DNA from: Patulibacter sp.
GTDB taxonomy: Bacteria > Actinomycetota > Thermoleophilia > Solirubrobacterales > Solirubrobacteraceae
Assembly (NCBI RefSeq): GCF_030655195.1
Contig: NZ_JAURWA010000109.1
Coordinates: 1 to 39,347, forward strand
Direction of reading: 5' to 3'
DNA length: 39,347 nt
In this document: positions 24,986 through 33,055 of the stretch, piece after piece
Numbering within the stretch: the first letter of the stretch is position 1
Layout of the letters: the number at the start of each line of letters is the position of its first letter
The notes under the pieces: model-generated
Databases searched by the model: none
Told to the model about the DNA's origin: nothing
What the model saw: the letters and a program-made list of their open reading frames with translations, nothing else
Translations under genes and position numbers: made by a program

Positions 24986-25468
24986 ATGAGCGCTACGACC
25001 TCCGGCCTGACGCTCGGGGCGACCGTGGCGTGCGGGCTGAGCGCAGGCGTGTTCTTCGCGTTCTCGTCGTTCGTCATGCCCGCCCTGGAGCGCCTGGATC
25101 CGGGTGCCCGGGTCGCGGCGATGCAGGCGATCAACGAGAAGGCCGTGACCCCGGCGTTCATGCTCGTCCTGTTCGGCGGCGCGCTGCTCTGCGTCGTCGT
25201 GCTGGTCAACGCGCTGCGGACGTGGGACGCCCCGTCCTCGCCGTGGGCGACGGCCGGGACGCTCGTGTTCCTCGTCGGCGTCGTCGGCCTGACGGTGGCC
25301 CGCCACGTGCCCCTCAACGACGCCCTCGCGACGGCCGATCCGGGCGCCGCCGACGCCGCGGCCCGGTGGAGCGCCTACGCCGGGGCGTGGACGCCGCTGA
25401 ACCACGTGCGCGCGGCGGCCGGGACGGCGGCCACCGCGCTCCTGGTCGTGGCGATGGCCACCGGCTGA
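24986..25468 (+). CDS. DUF1772 (anthrone-oxygenase-like) membrane protein
   Basis: The product is 160 aa from ATG 24986; earlier ATGs in frame give Arg-rich, unlikely sequence. There are four hydrophobic segments: LTLGATVACGLSAGVFFAFSSFVMPAL, AFMLVLFGGALLCVVVLVNAL, AGTLVFLVGVVGLTVARHVPLND and a C-terminal helix AAAGTAATALLVVAMA. HVPLNDAL (107-114) and WTPLNHVRAAAG near the end are the family motifs. DUF1772 members are small membrane proteins; some fungal ones oxidise anthrones. Any reaction here is unknown. The gene is divergent from and probably controlled by the AraC regulator. Confidence 0.85.
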   Translation: MSATTSGLTLGATVACGLSAGVFFAFSSFVMPALERLDPGARVAAMQAINEKAVTPAFMLVLFGGALLCVVVLVNALRTWDAPSSPWATAGTLVFLVGVVGLTVARHVPLNDALATADPGAADAAARWSAYAGAWTPLNHVRAAAGTAATALLVVAMATG

Positions 25469-25516
25469 CCTCCCTCCGCCCGGGGCCCATCCCGGTCCCG
25501 TAGTAGCGTCGCTGCC

Positions 25517-26074
25517 ATGCCCGTCGGCCGGCGTACCACGCTCGCCGCGGCCTCCGGAACGATCGGGGCCGCGTGCGCCGCGGCCCCATGGCTGACCTGG
25601 CTGACCGCCACCGGGCGCGCCGGGCACTGCGGATGGACGTGCTACCGCGCGGCCGACGCCCCGCTGAACGTCGTGTCGCTGTCGGGCCGCGGCGGCGCCC
25701 AGGTCGCACCGGCGCTCGGCGTCCTGCTCGTGGCCCTCGCCGTGCTGATCGCGGCCGTCGTGGTGCTCGCGCTCGTCGGGGGCCGCCCACCCGTCCTGCT
25801 CGGCCGGGCGGTGACCGTCGTCGGCTTCGCCGCGCTCGTCTGGACCGTCGTGGTGATCGTCCGCTACGCCGAGGGCGGCACGCTGGTGCGCACGCAGGGG
25901 GACGGGGTGTTCGCCGCGAACCTCGGGGCCGGCGCCATCGTCTCGCTCGCCGCGGCGGCCGCGGCCGTCCTGCTCGGCGGAGGGATCGCGCTGCGCGCGC
26001 GATGGGCGGGCTACCCGGCACCGGACGCCCACCACGAGCCCGCGCCCGGCTACCCCGGCAGGTCGCGCTCGTAG
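25517..26074 (+). CDS. Hypothetical membrane protein, four helices
   Basis: The product is 185 aa from ATG 25517. There is a helix near the N-terminus (TLAAASGTIGAACAAAPWLTWL) and a short Cys-containing loop (GHCGWTCYRA). Three further hydrophobic segments follow (VAPALGVLLVALAVLIAAVVVLAL, AVTVVGFAALVWTVVVIV, GAGAIVSLAAAAAAVLLGGG), then a Pro-rich tail. The layout resembles the many actinobacterial small polytopic proteins of unknown function. No family recognised. The last 25 bp overlap the convergent GNAT gene. Confidence 0.65.
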   Translation: MPVGRRTTLAAASGTIGAACAAAPWLTWLTATGRAGHCGWTCYRAADAPLNVVSLSGRGGAQVAPALGVLLVALAVLIAAVVVLALVGGRPPVLLGRAVTVVGFAALVWTVVVIVRYAEGGTLVRTQGDGVFAANLGAGAIVSLAAAAAAVLLGGGIALRARWAGYPAPDAHHEPAPGYPGRSRS

Positions 26075-26508
26075 ATCACCGACGACGAGAGGTGCCCCAT
26101 CCCGTCGTAGAGCGACCGGGCCCGCCCGTTGTAGGCCTGGGTCTGCCAGTAGAGCGTCGTCGCACCGCGCCGGGCGGCCTCGGCGGCCACCGCCTCGATC
26201 AGGTCGCGGCCGACGTCGCCGCCCCGGGCCGACGGGTCCACGAAGAGGTCCTCGAGGTAGCAGGAGCCGCCGGTCGACCAGGTCGACGGGTGGAGCACGG
26301 CGTGCGCCAGACCGACGGGCGCGTCGTCCTCGTCGCAGGCCACGAGCGCGAAGAGCCCGCCCGTCCCGGCGCAGAGCCGCCGGAAGGTCTCGGCCGTCAC
26401 GTCCGCGGCGAGGTCCTCGCGGTAGAAGCGCAGGTAGTCGGCCCAGAGGACGGCCCACGCGCGGTGGTCGTCGGGGCGGAGCGGACGGACCGTCGGGGCG
26501 GTGGACAC
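26050..26508 (-). CDS. GNAT-family N-acetyltransferase
   Basis: The product is 152 aa from GTG 26508 (GTG 26517 is the alternative; no clear ribosome site for either). TVRPLRPDDHRAWAVLW opens the fold. ALVACDEDDAPVGLAHAVLH forms strands 2-3. YLEDLFVDPSARGGDVGRDLIEAV (84-107) is motif A with the acetyl-CoA pyrophosphate loop (R/Q-x-x-G-x-G/A variant RGGDVG). TLYWQTQAYNGRARSLYDGMG is motif B. It acetylates a small molecule or protein amine using acetyl-CoA; substrate unknown. It is divergent from the penicillin-binding protein leader (26564 onwards) and overlaps the upstream membrane gene at its 3' end. Confidence 0.88.
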   Translation of the reverse strand: MSTAPTVRPLRPDDHRAWAVLWADYLRFYREDLAADVTAETFRRLCAGTGGLFALVACDEDDAPVGLAHAVLHPSTWSTGGSCYLEDLFVDPSARGGDVGRDLIEAVAAEAARRGATTLYWQTQAYNGRARSLYDGMGHLSSSVIYERDLPG

Positions 26509-26563
26509 GCCGAGCACGGTACCGCCGTACGCGCGGCCCCGGAAGCCGTTCCGACGGCGACGG

Positions 26564-26569
26564 TAGGCT
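26564..26569 (+). promoter_or_regulatory. -10 box TAGGCT upstream of the PBP leader
   Basis: TAGGCT again, 112 nt before the PBP start. If used, it gives a leader containing a hairpin and a 22-codon ORF. No good -35 is visible. Confidence 0.4.
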
Positions 26570-26579
26570 TGCGGGGTCC

Positions 26580-26601
26580 CGACCGGGAGGCGTCCCGGTC
26601 G
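26580..26601 (+). promoter_or_regulatory. Stem-loop in the PBP 5' leader
   Basis: CGACCGGGA-GGCG-TCCCGGTCG: a perfect 9-bp stem with a 4-nt loop, about 4-10 nt after the predicted transcription start and 15 nt before the leader ORF. It may stabilise or regulate the mRNA. Confidence 0.45.
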
Positions 26602-26616
26602 CACCTGCAGCCGCGC

Positions 26617-26685
26617 ATGCCCATTCCCCCTCGTTCCCAGCCGCGGTCCGCCGTCCCCCGCCCCGCGCCCGGTGGCCGCGCGTGA
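26617..26685 (+). CDS. 22-codon Pro-rich upstream ORF coupled to the PBP gene
   Basis: ATG 26617 starts a frame reading MPIPPRSQPR..., with six Pro in 22 residues. Its TGA lies inside the GTGA of the PBP start (26682), so ribosomes ending here could restart on the PBP. No Shine-Dalgarno is visible close upstream; the hairpin precedes it. The same layout occurs before cofD. In GC-rich DNA, Pro/Arg/Ala-rich frames arise by chance, so this is tentative. Confidence 0.35.
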   Translation: MPIPPRSQPRSAVPRPAPGGRA

Positions 26686-28886
26686 GCCCCTGGGAGGAGG
26701 ACGACGGCGAGGAGCTGCGGCCCCTCAAGCCGTTCCGCCCCGCGATCCCGCGGGCCGGCCACGACTCCGGCACGTCGCGTCCCCGCACGCCCCGCCCGCC
26801 GCAGGGCGCCCGCGACCCCGACGGCCCACGCGGCCCGACCACCGGTGGCGGCGGCCCACGCGGGCCGCACCGCCCCGGGTCCGGGCCCTCCGAGGACGGT
26901 TCAACCTCCGGCTTCACCCCGTCCCGGCAGGTCGTCGTCGCCGCGATCGGCGCGGTCGTCCTGATCCTCGCCGTGCTGCTGATCTCGTCGTGCCGCTCGG
27001 AGGACTCCGCCCGCACCGCCGAGCAGGACGTCGTCGACCGCTACCTGGCCGCCTACGCCCAGCGCGACTACGAGGCGATGTTCGCCGAGATCGACTCCGA
27101 CGCCCAGCGCGTCTATCCCGTCCAGCGCTTCGCCGGGCTGAACCGCGACGCGTACCGCCTGGCCACCGGCACGTCGGTCACCACCGGGGCCACCACGCGC
27201 TCCGGCCGCGAGTTCGTCGTCCCCGTGACGATCGAGACGAAGCTCTTCGGCACGATCGAGTCCGAGCTGCGCCTCCGGGTCCTGGGCTCGGGCGACGACG
27301 CGCGCATCGCCTGGTCGCGCAACCTCGCCTTCCCCGGCCTGCAGACCGGCGAGCGGCTGACCCGTGCGACGCGGATGCCGCCCCGCGGCACGATCCTCTT
27401 CCGCGACGGCGCCACCCCGATCGCCAAGGGCGCCTCCCGCGGGTCGACCGCGCCGGCCGAGGTCGCCGGTGCGATCCGGGGCGAGCTCGGCGCGATCCCC
27501 GCCGCCGACCGCCGCCGCTACGCCGACCTCGGCGTCCCGGCGGACACGAGGGTCGGCAAGAACGGGCTCGAGCGACTCCTGAACGACCGGCTGATGGGAC
27601 GTCCGGGACTGACGCTGAAGGCCGGCTCCCGGGTCATCGGGCGCCAGCGACCGAGGCAGGCCCGCGCGGTGACCTCGTCGATCTCGCTTCCCGCGATGCA
27701 GGCCGCCGTCCAGGCGCAGGCCTCGGCCCCCTCCGGCGGCGGCCTCTTCGCGCTCGACAGCCGCACCGGGGAGGTCCTCGCGTTCTCCGGCAACGCGTGG
27801 TCGGCGGCCCGGGCGCCCGGCTCGACGATGAAGATCGTCACCGCCGCCGCGGCGCTCGCGGAGAACGCCACGACACCGGAGACGGAGTACCCCGCGGAGA
27901 CCTCGGCGCTCGGCATCCAGAACGCCGACGGGGAGTCCTGCGGCGGCACGCTCGTCGAGGCGTTCGCCCGCTCCTGCAACTCGGTCTTCGCGCCCCTGGC
28001 CGTCGACGTCGGCTCGAGCCCGTTCGTGAAGACGGCCGAGGCGTTCGGGTTCAACCGGACGCCGACCGTCCTCGGCGCCGCGAAGAGCACGATCCCCGAC
28101 GACCTCGACGACGGGGACCTCGCGCTCTCGGGCATCGGCCAGGCGAAGGTCACCGCGACCCCGCTGCAGGTCGCGCTGCTCGCGGCGACCGTGGCCGCCG
28201 AGGGACGACAGCCCGTCCCGACCTTCCTCCGCACCGACGACGAGGCGAAGACGCGTGCGGTCCTGGACGCCGCCGTCGCCGACGACCTGCGTCGGATGAT
28301 GGAGGCGGTGGTCACGGAGGGCACCGGGCGCGCCGCCGCGATCCCGGGCGTCGACGTCGCCGGCAAGACCGGTACCGCCGAGGTCCGCACGACCCAGGGC
28401 GCCGCATGCCGCGACGGCTCGGCCGCCGGGAGCGACGACGGCACCGGGGCCACGGGCGACACGACCGACGACGACGGGTTCGGCGGGGCGTCCTACCGTC
28501 CCGGCGCGCGGGCGCGGCTGCGCCCCGCGTCGGCCACGCTCGCCCAGTCCACGACGCCCGGGGGCACGGACCCCGACGACGCCGACGACCTCGACGACCC
28601 GGACGGTGGGACGAGCACGGAGACCTCGCCGTCGGACCCGACGACGACCGAGGACCAGATCCCGTCCTCGCCCTCCACCCCGTCGTCGCCGTCCGACGAC
28701 GTGCCGACGATCTGCGACCCGTCGGACTCGACGGACACCGACGCCTGGATGTCGGCGTTCGCGCCGACCACGGGGGGCTCGCAGGCACCGATCGCGATCG
28801 GCGTGCTCCGGCGCGGTGACGGTCAGGGCGGCGCCACGGCCGCCCCGGTCGCGCGGGCCGTGCTCGAGGCCCTGCTGCGCCGCTGA
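26682..28886 (+). CDS. Class B penicillin-binding protein with NTF2-like domain and a large insertion
   Basis: The product is 734 aa from GTG 26682. It is a peptidoglycan transpeptidase of the MecA/PbpA type: a Pro-rich cytosolic N-terminus (about 1-85), one membrane helix (about 86-106), then an NTF2-like domain (VVDRYLAAYAQRDYEAMF...). A dimerisation-type segment follows (PPRGTILFRDG), then the catalytic domain. STMK at 381-384 holds nucleophile S381, S431-C-N433 is the SxN motif and K562-T-G564 the KTG motif. Between KTGTAE (562-567) and the next conserved strand WMSAFAP (689 onwards) lie about 120 residues. This acidic, Ser/Thr/Pro-rich segment is bracketed by C576 and C678; family members normally have 10-20 residues here. 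Expected role: cell-wall crosslinking. Confidence 0.93.
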   Translation: MSPWEEDDGEELRPLKPFRPAIPRAGHDSGTSRPRTPRPPQGARDPDGPRGPTTGGGGPRGPHRPGSGPSEDGSTSGFTPSRQVVVAAIGAVVLILAVLLISSCRSEDSARTAEQDVVDRYLAAYAQRDYEAMFAEIDSDAQRVYPVQRFAGLNRDAYRLATGTSVTTGATTRSGREFVVPVTIETKLFGTIESELRLRVLGSGDDARIAWSRNLAFPGLQTGERLTRATRMPPRGTILFRDGATPIAKGASRGSTAPAEVAGAIRGELGAIPAADRRRYADLGVPADTRVGKNGLERLLNDRLMGRPGLTLKAGSRVIGRQRPRQARAVTSSISLPAMQAAVQAQASAPSGGGLFALDSRTGEVLAFSGNAWSAARAPGSTMKIVTAAAALAENATTPETEYPAETSALGIQNADGESCGGTLVEAFARSCNSVFAPLAVDVGSSPFVKTAEAFGFNRTPTVLGAAKSTIPDDLDDGDLALSGIGQAKVTATPLQVALLAATVAAEGRQPVPTFLRTDDEAKTRAVLDAAVADDLRRMMEAVVTEGTGRAAAIPGVDVAGKTGTAEVRTTQGAACRDGSAAGSDDGTGATGDTTDDDGFGGASYRPGARARLRPASATLAQSTTPGGTDPDDADDLDDPDGGTSTETSPSDPTTTEDQIPSSPSTPSSPSDDVPTICDPSDSTDTDAWMSAFAPTTGGSQAPIAIGVLRRGDGQGGATAAPVARAVLEALLRR

Positions 28887-28918
28887 GCTGCGCGGCGCCG
28901 GTCCTCGGTGCCGGACGA

Positions 28919-29000
28919 TGCGGGCGAAGGGACTCGAACCCCCACGGCTTGCGCCACGGGCACCTAAAGCCCGCGTGTCTACCAATTCCACCACGCCCGC
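28919..29000 (-). tRNA. tRNA-Leu (anticodon TAG)
   Basis: Acceptor GCGGGCG/CGCCCGC; anticodon stem CGGGC/GCCCG with loop TTTAGGT giving TAG (28964-28966). The long variable arm TGGCGCAAGCCGT and T-arm GGGGTTCGAGTCCC are those of a class II tRNA. Discriminator A; CCA not encoded. Confidence 0.96.
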
Positions 29001-29054
29001 TCGGCGCGTTCCGACCGGTGGTCCGAAACCCGCCCGGTCCACCGCCGTGCAGTG

Positions 29055-29060
29055 TAGGCT
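29055..29060 (+). promoter_or_regulatory. -10 box TAGGCT, 10 nt before a start codon
   Basis: Fourth occurrence of TAGGCT before a gene start in this window; the 5' untranslated part would be only a few bases. Confidence 0.4.
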
Positions 29061-29070
29061 GCTCGGCGTC

Positions 29071-29565
29071 ATGGCGCGAAACGTGGAGCTCGACTACCCA
29101 AACCGCGACAAGGCGTCGAGCAAGGTGATGCGCCTCGTCGTGATCGTCGTGCTCATCGTCTCGTCGGTGCTCATCGGCATCGTGTCCGTCCGCGGGTGGG
29201 ATCTGATGCAGGAGGCGAAGACGCTGAACATCGCGTTCATCGCCATCAACGTCATCTTCATCGTCCAGGTGCTCCGCTGGAGCCGCGGCGTGCTGCCCAT
29301 GGCCGCCGGCATCGCGGCGTTCATCGCGATCTTCTCCGGCGTCTCGATCACGTCCTGGTACCAGCGGGACGCCCCCGGCTACGCCGACGCGGCGCTGTCG
29401 GCCGACCTCGGCTTCCTGACGACCCTCATCTTCGCCGCCCAGATCGTCGTCATCGTCGTGACGATCACCGCCTTCTCCCAGAACTGGCAGGAGGAGGTCG
29501 AGCGGACGGTCCCAGACGCCTCGGGCTCCTCCCGCGGCGGCTCCCCGGACCCCGTCACCGCCTGA
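29071..29565 (+). CDS. Conserved-looking four-helix membrane protein
   Basis: The product is 164 aa from ATG 29071; longer frames run back through the tRNA-Leu. A charged N-terminus (MARNVELDYPNRDKASSKVM) is followed by four hydrophobic segments: RLVVIVVLIVSSVLIGIVSV, LNIAFIAINVIFIVQVL, LPMAAGIAAFIAIFSGVSI and FLTTLIFAAQIVVIVVTITAF. The cytosolic end is polar (EEVERTVPDASGSS). No family recognised. It is placed between two tRNA-Leu genes. Confidence 0.75.
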   Translation: MARNVELDYPNRDKASSKVMRLVVIVVLIVSSVLIGIVSVRGWDLMQEAKTLNIAFIAINVIFIVQVLRWSRGVLPMAAGIAAFIAIFSGVSITSWYQRDAPGYADAALSADLGFLTTLIFAAQIVVIVVTITAFSQNWQEEVERTVPDASGSSRGGSPDPVTA

Positions 29566-29677
29566 GCCGACGCCCGCGCGCAGGCGTCGTCCGAGGGCCT
29601 CGCGCCCCCGTCGACGGCGCCGCAGCGGGACACGACCGGCACCCGCCCGAGGCCCTACGATGCCGGGCGGACCACCT

Positions 29678-29760
29678 GCCCGGGTGGCGGAACGGTAGAC
29701 GCGGCGGACTCAAAATTCGCTTCCGGCAACGGAGTGAGGGTTCGAATCCCTCCCCGGGTA
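29678..29760 (+). tRNA. tRNA-Leu (anticodon CAA)
   Basis: Acceptor GCCCGGG/CCCGGGT (one G-T pair); anticodon stem GCGGA/TTCGC with loop CTCAAAA giving CAA (29711-29713). Variable arm TTCCGGCAACGGAG; T-arm GAGGGTTCGAATCCCTC. Discriminator A, then CCT instead of CCA. Confidence 0.96.
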
Positions 29761-29765
29761 CCTCT

Positions 29766-29793
29766 CGAGACCCCCGCCACCGCGGGGGTCTCG
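29766..29793 (+). terminator. Terminator of tRNA-Leu (CAA)
   Basis: Perfect 12-bp stem CGAGACCCCCGC / GCGGGGGTCTCG with loop CACC, 5 nt after the tRNA. Followed by TCGTCC rather than a T-run. Confidence 0.75.
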
Positions 29794-29885
29794 TCGTCCC
29801 GCCCGGACCCGCCGGTGGTGGTCGTCGTCGGGCCCAGCCCGTGCGCCCGGTCGATGCGGCACGACCTCCCGGGCGCGGGCGCGGC

Positions 29886-30683
29886 TCAGGCGTCCGGGGC
29901 CACGAGCGCGAGCAGCTCGTCGACGAGCTCCGCCGGGGCGACGAGCTTGCCGTCGCCCATCGGGCCGTGGCCCAGGATCGTCCGCACCTCGTAGCCCAGC
30001 GCGGAGACGACGACCTCGCCGGCCGCGGTGTCCCAGGCCTTCACGCCGTACTCGTAGAACGCGTCGGTCCGCCCGCCCGCGACCCACACCACGTCGAGGG
30101 CGGCGGCGCCCGCACGGCGGACGTCGCGGACGCCCGGCAGCACGCGGGCGAGGATGCCCGACTGGATCCGCCGGACCTCGGGGTCGTAGCCGAAGCCGGT
30201 CGCCACGAGCGCGTGCCCCAGGCCGCCCTCGGGCGCCGTGGCCCGCGGCAGCGGCTCGCCGTTCAGCGTCGCCCGCCCGTCGGCCGCACCGGCCCACAGC
30301 TCCTCGCGGCCCGGGTCGTAGACGACGCCGACGAGCCCCTCGCAGGCGACGCTGACGCACCACTGCGGGTTGCCGTAGAGGTAGTTGACCGTGCCGTCGA
30401 GCGGGTCGACGATCCACCGCCGGCCCGTGGTGCCGACGACGTCGTCGCCCTCCTCGCCGACGATGCCGTCGTCCGGGACCCGACGGGCGAGCACGGCGCG
30501 GATGGCCTCCTCGGCGGCGACGTCGGCCTCGGACACCGGGTCGGTGGCCGTGGACTTCGTGTCGATCCGCAGCGCGGCGAGGTCGCCGGCGCGGGAGGTC
30601 AGCTCGGCGGCCGCGGCACGCGCGGCCTCCTCCGCGACGGACAGGAGGTCGTCGAGCACGGCGGTGTCCGGCACGGAGGTCAT
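29886..30683 (-). CDS. Inositol-monophosphatase-family phosphatase
   Basis: The product is 265 aa from ATG 30683. The Mg-dependent phosphatase signatures are all present: TDPVSEAD (47-54), GEEGDD (76-81) with metal-binding E77/E78, and WIVDPLDGTVNYLYG (90-104) with D93 and D96. The C-terminal AAALDVVWVAGGRTDAFYEYGVKAWDTAAG contains the final Asp ligand. It would dephosphorylate inositol-1-phosphate, histidinol phosphate or a related sugar phosphate in the cytosol. The histidinol-phosphatase subgroup cannot be excluded. It is the last gene of a minus-strand pair with the amidase (57 bp apart). Confidence 0.92.
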   Translation of the reverse strand: MTSVPDTAVLDDLLSVAEEAARAAAAELTSRAGDLAALRIDTKSTATDPVSEADVAAEEAIRAVLARRVPDDGIVGEEGDDVVGTTGRRWIVDPLDGTVNYLYGNPQWCVSVACEGLVGVVYDPGREELWAGAADGRATLNGEPLPRATAPEGGLGHALVATGFGYDPEVRRIQSGILARVLPGVRDVRRAGAAALDVVWVAGGRTDAFYEYGVKAWDTAAGEVVVSALGYEVRTILGHGPMGDGKLVAPAELVDELLALVAPDA

Positions 30684-30739
30684 GTCCCCATCGTCGTGGA
30701 TCGCCACGAACGGGGCGTCGCCGACGCGTGGCCGACGCG

Positions 30740-32155
30740 TCAGCCGATCGCCGGCGGGCGCTCCTGCGCCCACGGGTGCGCGCGCTCGAGCTGGCCGGCG
30801 AGCGACAGCAGACGACGCTCGGCGTTCGGCGGGCCGATCAGCTGGCAGCCCATCGGCAGCCCGGCGGCGTCCAGGCCGATCGGCACCGCCGCGACCGGGT
30901 AGCCCAGGACGTTCCAGACCGGCATGTGCGGCATCCGCTGCGCGACGCCGAGCATCGTGGCCAGCGCGCCGCGCTTCTGGAACGTGCCGACCGTCCACGG
31001 CACGTCGGTCATCCCGGGCTGCAGGACGACGTCGAACTCCTTGAAGTACGGGGCGAACCGCTCGTGCAGCACCTGCTCCTGCGCGCGCGCCCAGCGCAGC
31101 ACCGCGTCGGGGACCAGCCGGCCGAGCCGGCGGGCGTTCCGGGTGCGCGGCTCGAGCCAGTCCTTTCGCGGCAGCGGCTCGACGTCGTCGGCGACGCCGC
31201 GGAGGTAGCGGACCAGGAACTGCGGGAACGCCCGCGGCCCGTACGGCACCTCGCGGGCGACGACCTCGTGCCCGAGCGCCCGGAGGTGGTCGGCGGTGCG
31301 CAGGATCGCCTCCCGGCGCTGCCGCTCGACCGGTACCGGCCCGACGGGGGCGCGCCACGAGAGGGCGATCCGCAGCGGCCGCGGGTCGGCGTCCGCGGCC
31401 TCGCGGTAGGTCCCCGCGGCGTCGGCGGGCACGGCGCCGCCCGACGCCCAGCCGTCCTCCGCCACGACGTCCATCATCGCCGCGACGTCCGCGACCCGGC
31501 GCCCGAGCGGCCCGGAGACCGCCAGGCCGTGCCAGTGCTCCTCGTCCGTGTCCTCCTCGATCGTCCCGCGCGTCGTCTTCAGCCCGAACAGCCCGCACAT
31601 CGACGACGGGATGCGGATCGAGCCGCCGCCGTCGGAGCCCGAGGCGACCCCGACGACGCCCGCGGCGACCGCCGCCGCCGTGCCGCCGGACGAGCCGCCC
31701 GGTGTGCGGTCGAGGTCCCACGGGTTGCGCGTCGCGCCGTAGGTCAGCGTCTCCGTGAACGGCCACTGCATCCGCTCGGGGACGTGCGTCCGGCCGACCA
31801 CGACCGCCCCGGCCGCGCGCAGCCGCCGGACCATCCGCCCGTCCTCGGCGGCGGGGCCGAACTGCGGCCGGCCCCCGGCGGGCGAGACGTCGCCGGCGAC
31901 GTCCTGGTCGTCCTTGACCGCGACGGGCACGCCCAGCAGCGGCGTGGTCTCCCCCGCGTCCAGCCGCGCCTGCGCGGCCTGCGCCTCCGCGCGCGCCGTC
32001 TCGGCGAAGACGATGCGGAAGGCGTTGAGGTGCGGTCCGGTCGCCTCCAGCCGGGCGAGCACCGCCTCGAGCAGGTCGGGGGCGGTGACCCGCCCCTCCC
32101 GCAACGCGGTGGCCTGGGCGTCGGCGCCGGCCCAGAGCAGCTCGTCGGTCTCCAT
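30740..32155 (-). CDS. Amidase (amidase-signature family)
   Basis: The product is 471 aa from ATG 32155. The Ser-cisSer-Lys triad is visible: K81 in [10 protein letters not shown], cis-Ser S155 in [16 protein letters not shown] and nucleophile S179 in [11 protein letters not shown]. The surrounding block continues [13 protein letters not shown], the family signature. It hydrolyses an amide bond in the cytosol. GatA function is unlikely because no gatB or gatC is near and the C-terminal half is closer to general amidases. The gene is divergent from an SDR (57 bp) and may form a unit with the phosphatase gene downstream. Substrate unknown. Confidence 0.92.
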   Translation of the reverse strand: METDELLWAGADAQATALREGRVTAPDLLEAVLARLEATGPHLNAFRIVFAETARAEAQAAQARLDAGETTPLLGVPVAVKDDQDVAGDVSPAGGRPQFGPAAEDGRMVRRLRAAGAVVVGRTHVPERMQWPFTETLTYGATRNPWDLDRTPGGSSGGTAAAVAAGVVGVASGSDGGGSIRIPSSMCGLFGLKTTRGTIEEDTDEEHWHGLAVSGPLGRRVADVAAMMDVVAEDGWASGGAVPADAAGTYREAADADPRPLRIALSWRAPVGPVPVERQRREAILRTADHLRALGHEVVAREVPYGPRAFPQFLVRYLRGVADDVEPLPRKDWLEPRTRNARRLGRLVPDAVLRWARAQEQVLHERFAPYFKEFDVVLQPGMTDVPWTVGTFQKRGALATMLGVAQRMPHMPVWNVLGYPVAAVPIGLDAAGLPMGCQLIGPPNAERRLLSLAGQLERAHPWAQERPPAIG

Positions 32156-32212
32156 GCGCGCCAACCTACCGGTCGCCGCCGAAGGCGCCCGGGCAGTGCT
32201 AGAACGCGGGAC

Positions 32213-32956
32213 ATGCCCGAAGCCGCCGCCCGTCCCGTCGCCGTCGTCACCGGGGCCAGCGGCGGCATCGGCGAGGCCACCGCCCGTCGCCTGGCCGCCG
32301 AGGGCTACGACGTCGTCCTCGGGGCCCGCCGCGTCGACCGGATCGAGGCGATCGCCGCCGACGTCGGCGGCCGCGCGATCCCCCTCGACGTCACGGACGA
32401 CGCGTCCGTCGCCGCGTTCGCCGCCGAGGTGCCGGTCCTGAGCGTCCTGGTCAACAACGCCGGCGGCGCCCTGGGCGTCGACCCGGTGCTCGAGGCGGAC
32501 ATCGACGGGTGGCGGCAGATGTACGAGACCAACGTGCTCGGCACCGTCCGCGTGACGAAGGCGCTGATCGGCGCGCTCGAGGCCTCCGGGGACGGCCTCG
32601 TCGTCACGATCGGCTCGATCGCGGGGTTCGAGATCTACCCCGGCGGCGGCGGGTACATCGCGGCCAAGCACGGCGTCTCGGCCGCGATGCGGACGATGCG
32701 GATCGAGCTGCTCGGTCGGCCGGTCCGGGTCACCGAGCTGCAGCCCGGGATGGTGGAGACCGACTTCTCGAAGGTCCGCCTGGGCGACGACGAGAAGGCC
32801 GCGGCCGTCTACCGCGGGATGACGCCGCTGATCGCCGACGACGTCGCCGACGTGGTCGTCTTCGTCGCGACCCGCCCCTCCCACGTCGACCTGGACACGA
32901 TCGTCATCCGCCCCCGCGACCAGGCCTCGGCGCGGGACGTGCACCGCAAGGACTGA
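32213..32956 (+). CDS. Short-chain dehydrogenase (serine / allo-threonine dehydrogenase-like)
   Basis: The product is 247 aa from ATG 32213. It has TGASGGIG (14-21), LGARRVDRIEAIA, PLDVTDDAS, NNAGGALG, ETNVLGT and IGSIAGFE with the catalytic Ser. YIAAKHG supplies Y-x-x-x-K, followed by LQPGMVETDFSKVR. The combination NNAG-G-ALG, RIEAIA and PGMVETDFS matches the YdfG / serine-3-dehydrogenase subgroup, which oxidises 3-hydroxy acids such as L-allo-threonine with NADP. The arginine pair after the second strand (GARR) favours NADP. It shares a 57-bp divergent region with the amidase gene. Confidence 0.88.
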   Translation: MPEAAARPVAVVTGASGGIGEATARRLAAEGYDVVLGARRVDRIEAIAADVGGRAIPLDVTDDASVAAFAAEVPVLSVLVNNAGGALGVDPVLEADIDGWRQMYETNVLGTVRVTKALIGALEASGDGLVVTIGSIAGFEIYPGGGGYIAAKHGVSAAMRTMRIELLGRPVRVTELQPGMVETDFSKVRLGDDEKAAAVYRGMTPLIADDVADVVVFVATRPSHVDLDTIVIRPRDQASARDVHRKD

Positions 32957-32993
32957 GCGCGGGCGGGGACGGGCCGGTCGACCCCGCCCGCGC
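32957..32993. terminator. Bidirectional hairpin between convergent genes
   Basis: GCGCGGGCGGGG (32957-32968) and its exact complement (32982-32993), loop of 13 nt. It begins directly at the stop codon of the SDR and faces the convergent membrane protein gene. Confidence 0.65.
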
Positions 32994-33055
32994 CCGGCCC
33001 CGGGACGCGCGCGTCCCTCGCGGCGCGTGCTCCCGCCTGCGGTGCGTCACCGCGC

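Noticed and set aside
29145..29530. Four-helix protein at 29071 as a holin or toxin
   Set aside because: No partner endolysin, antitoxin or phage gene is near; four helices alone do not support it.
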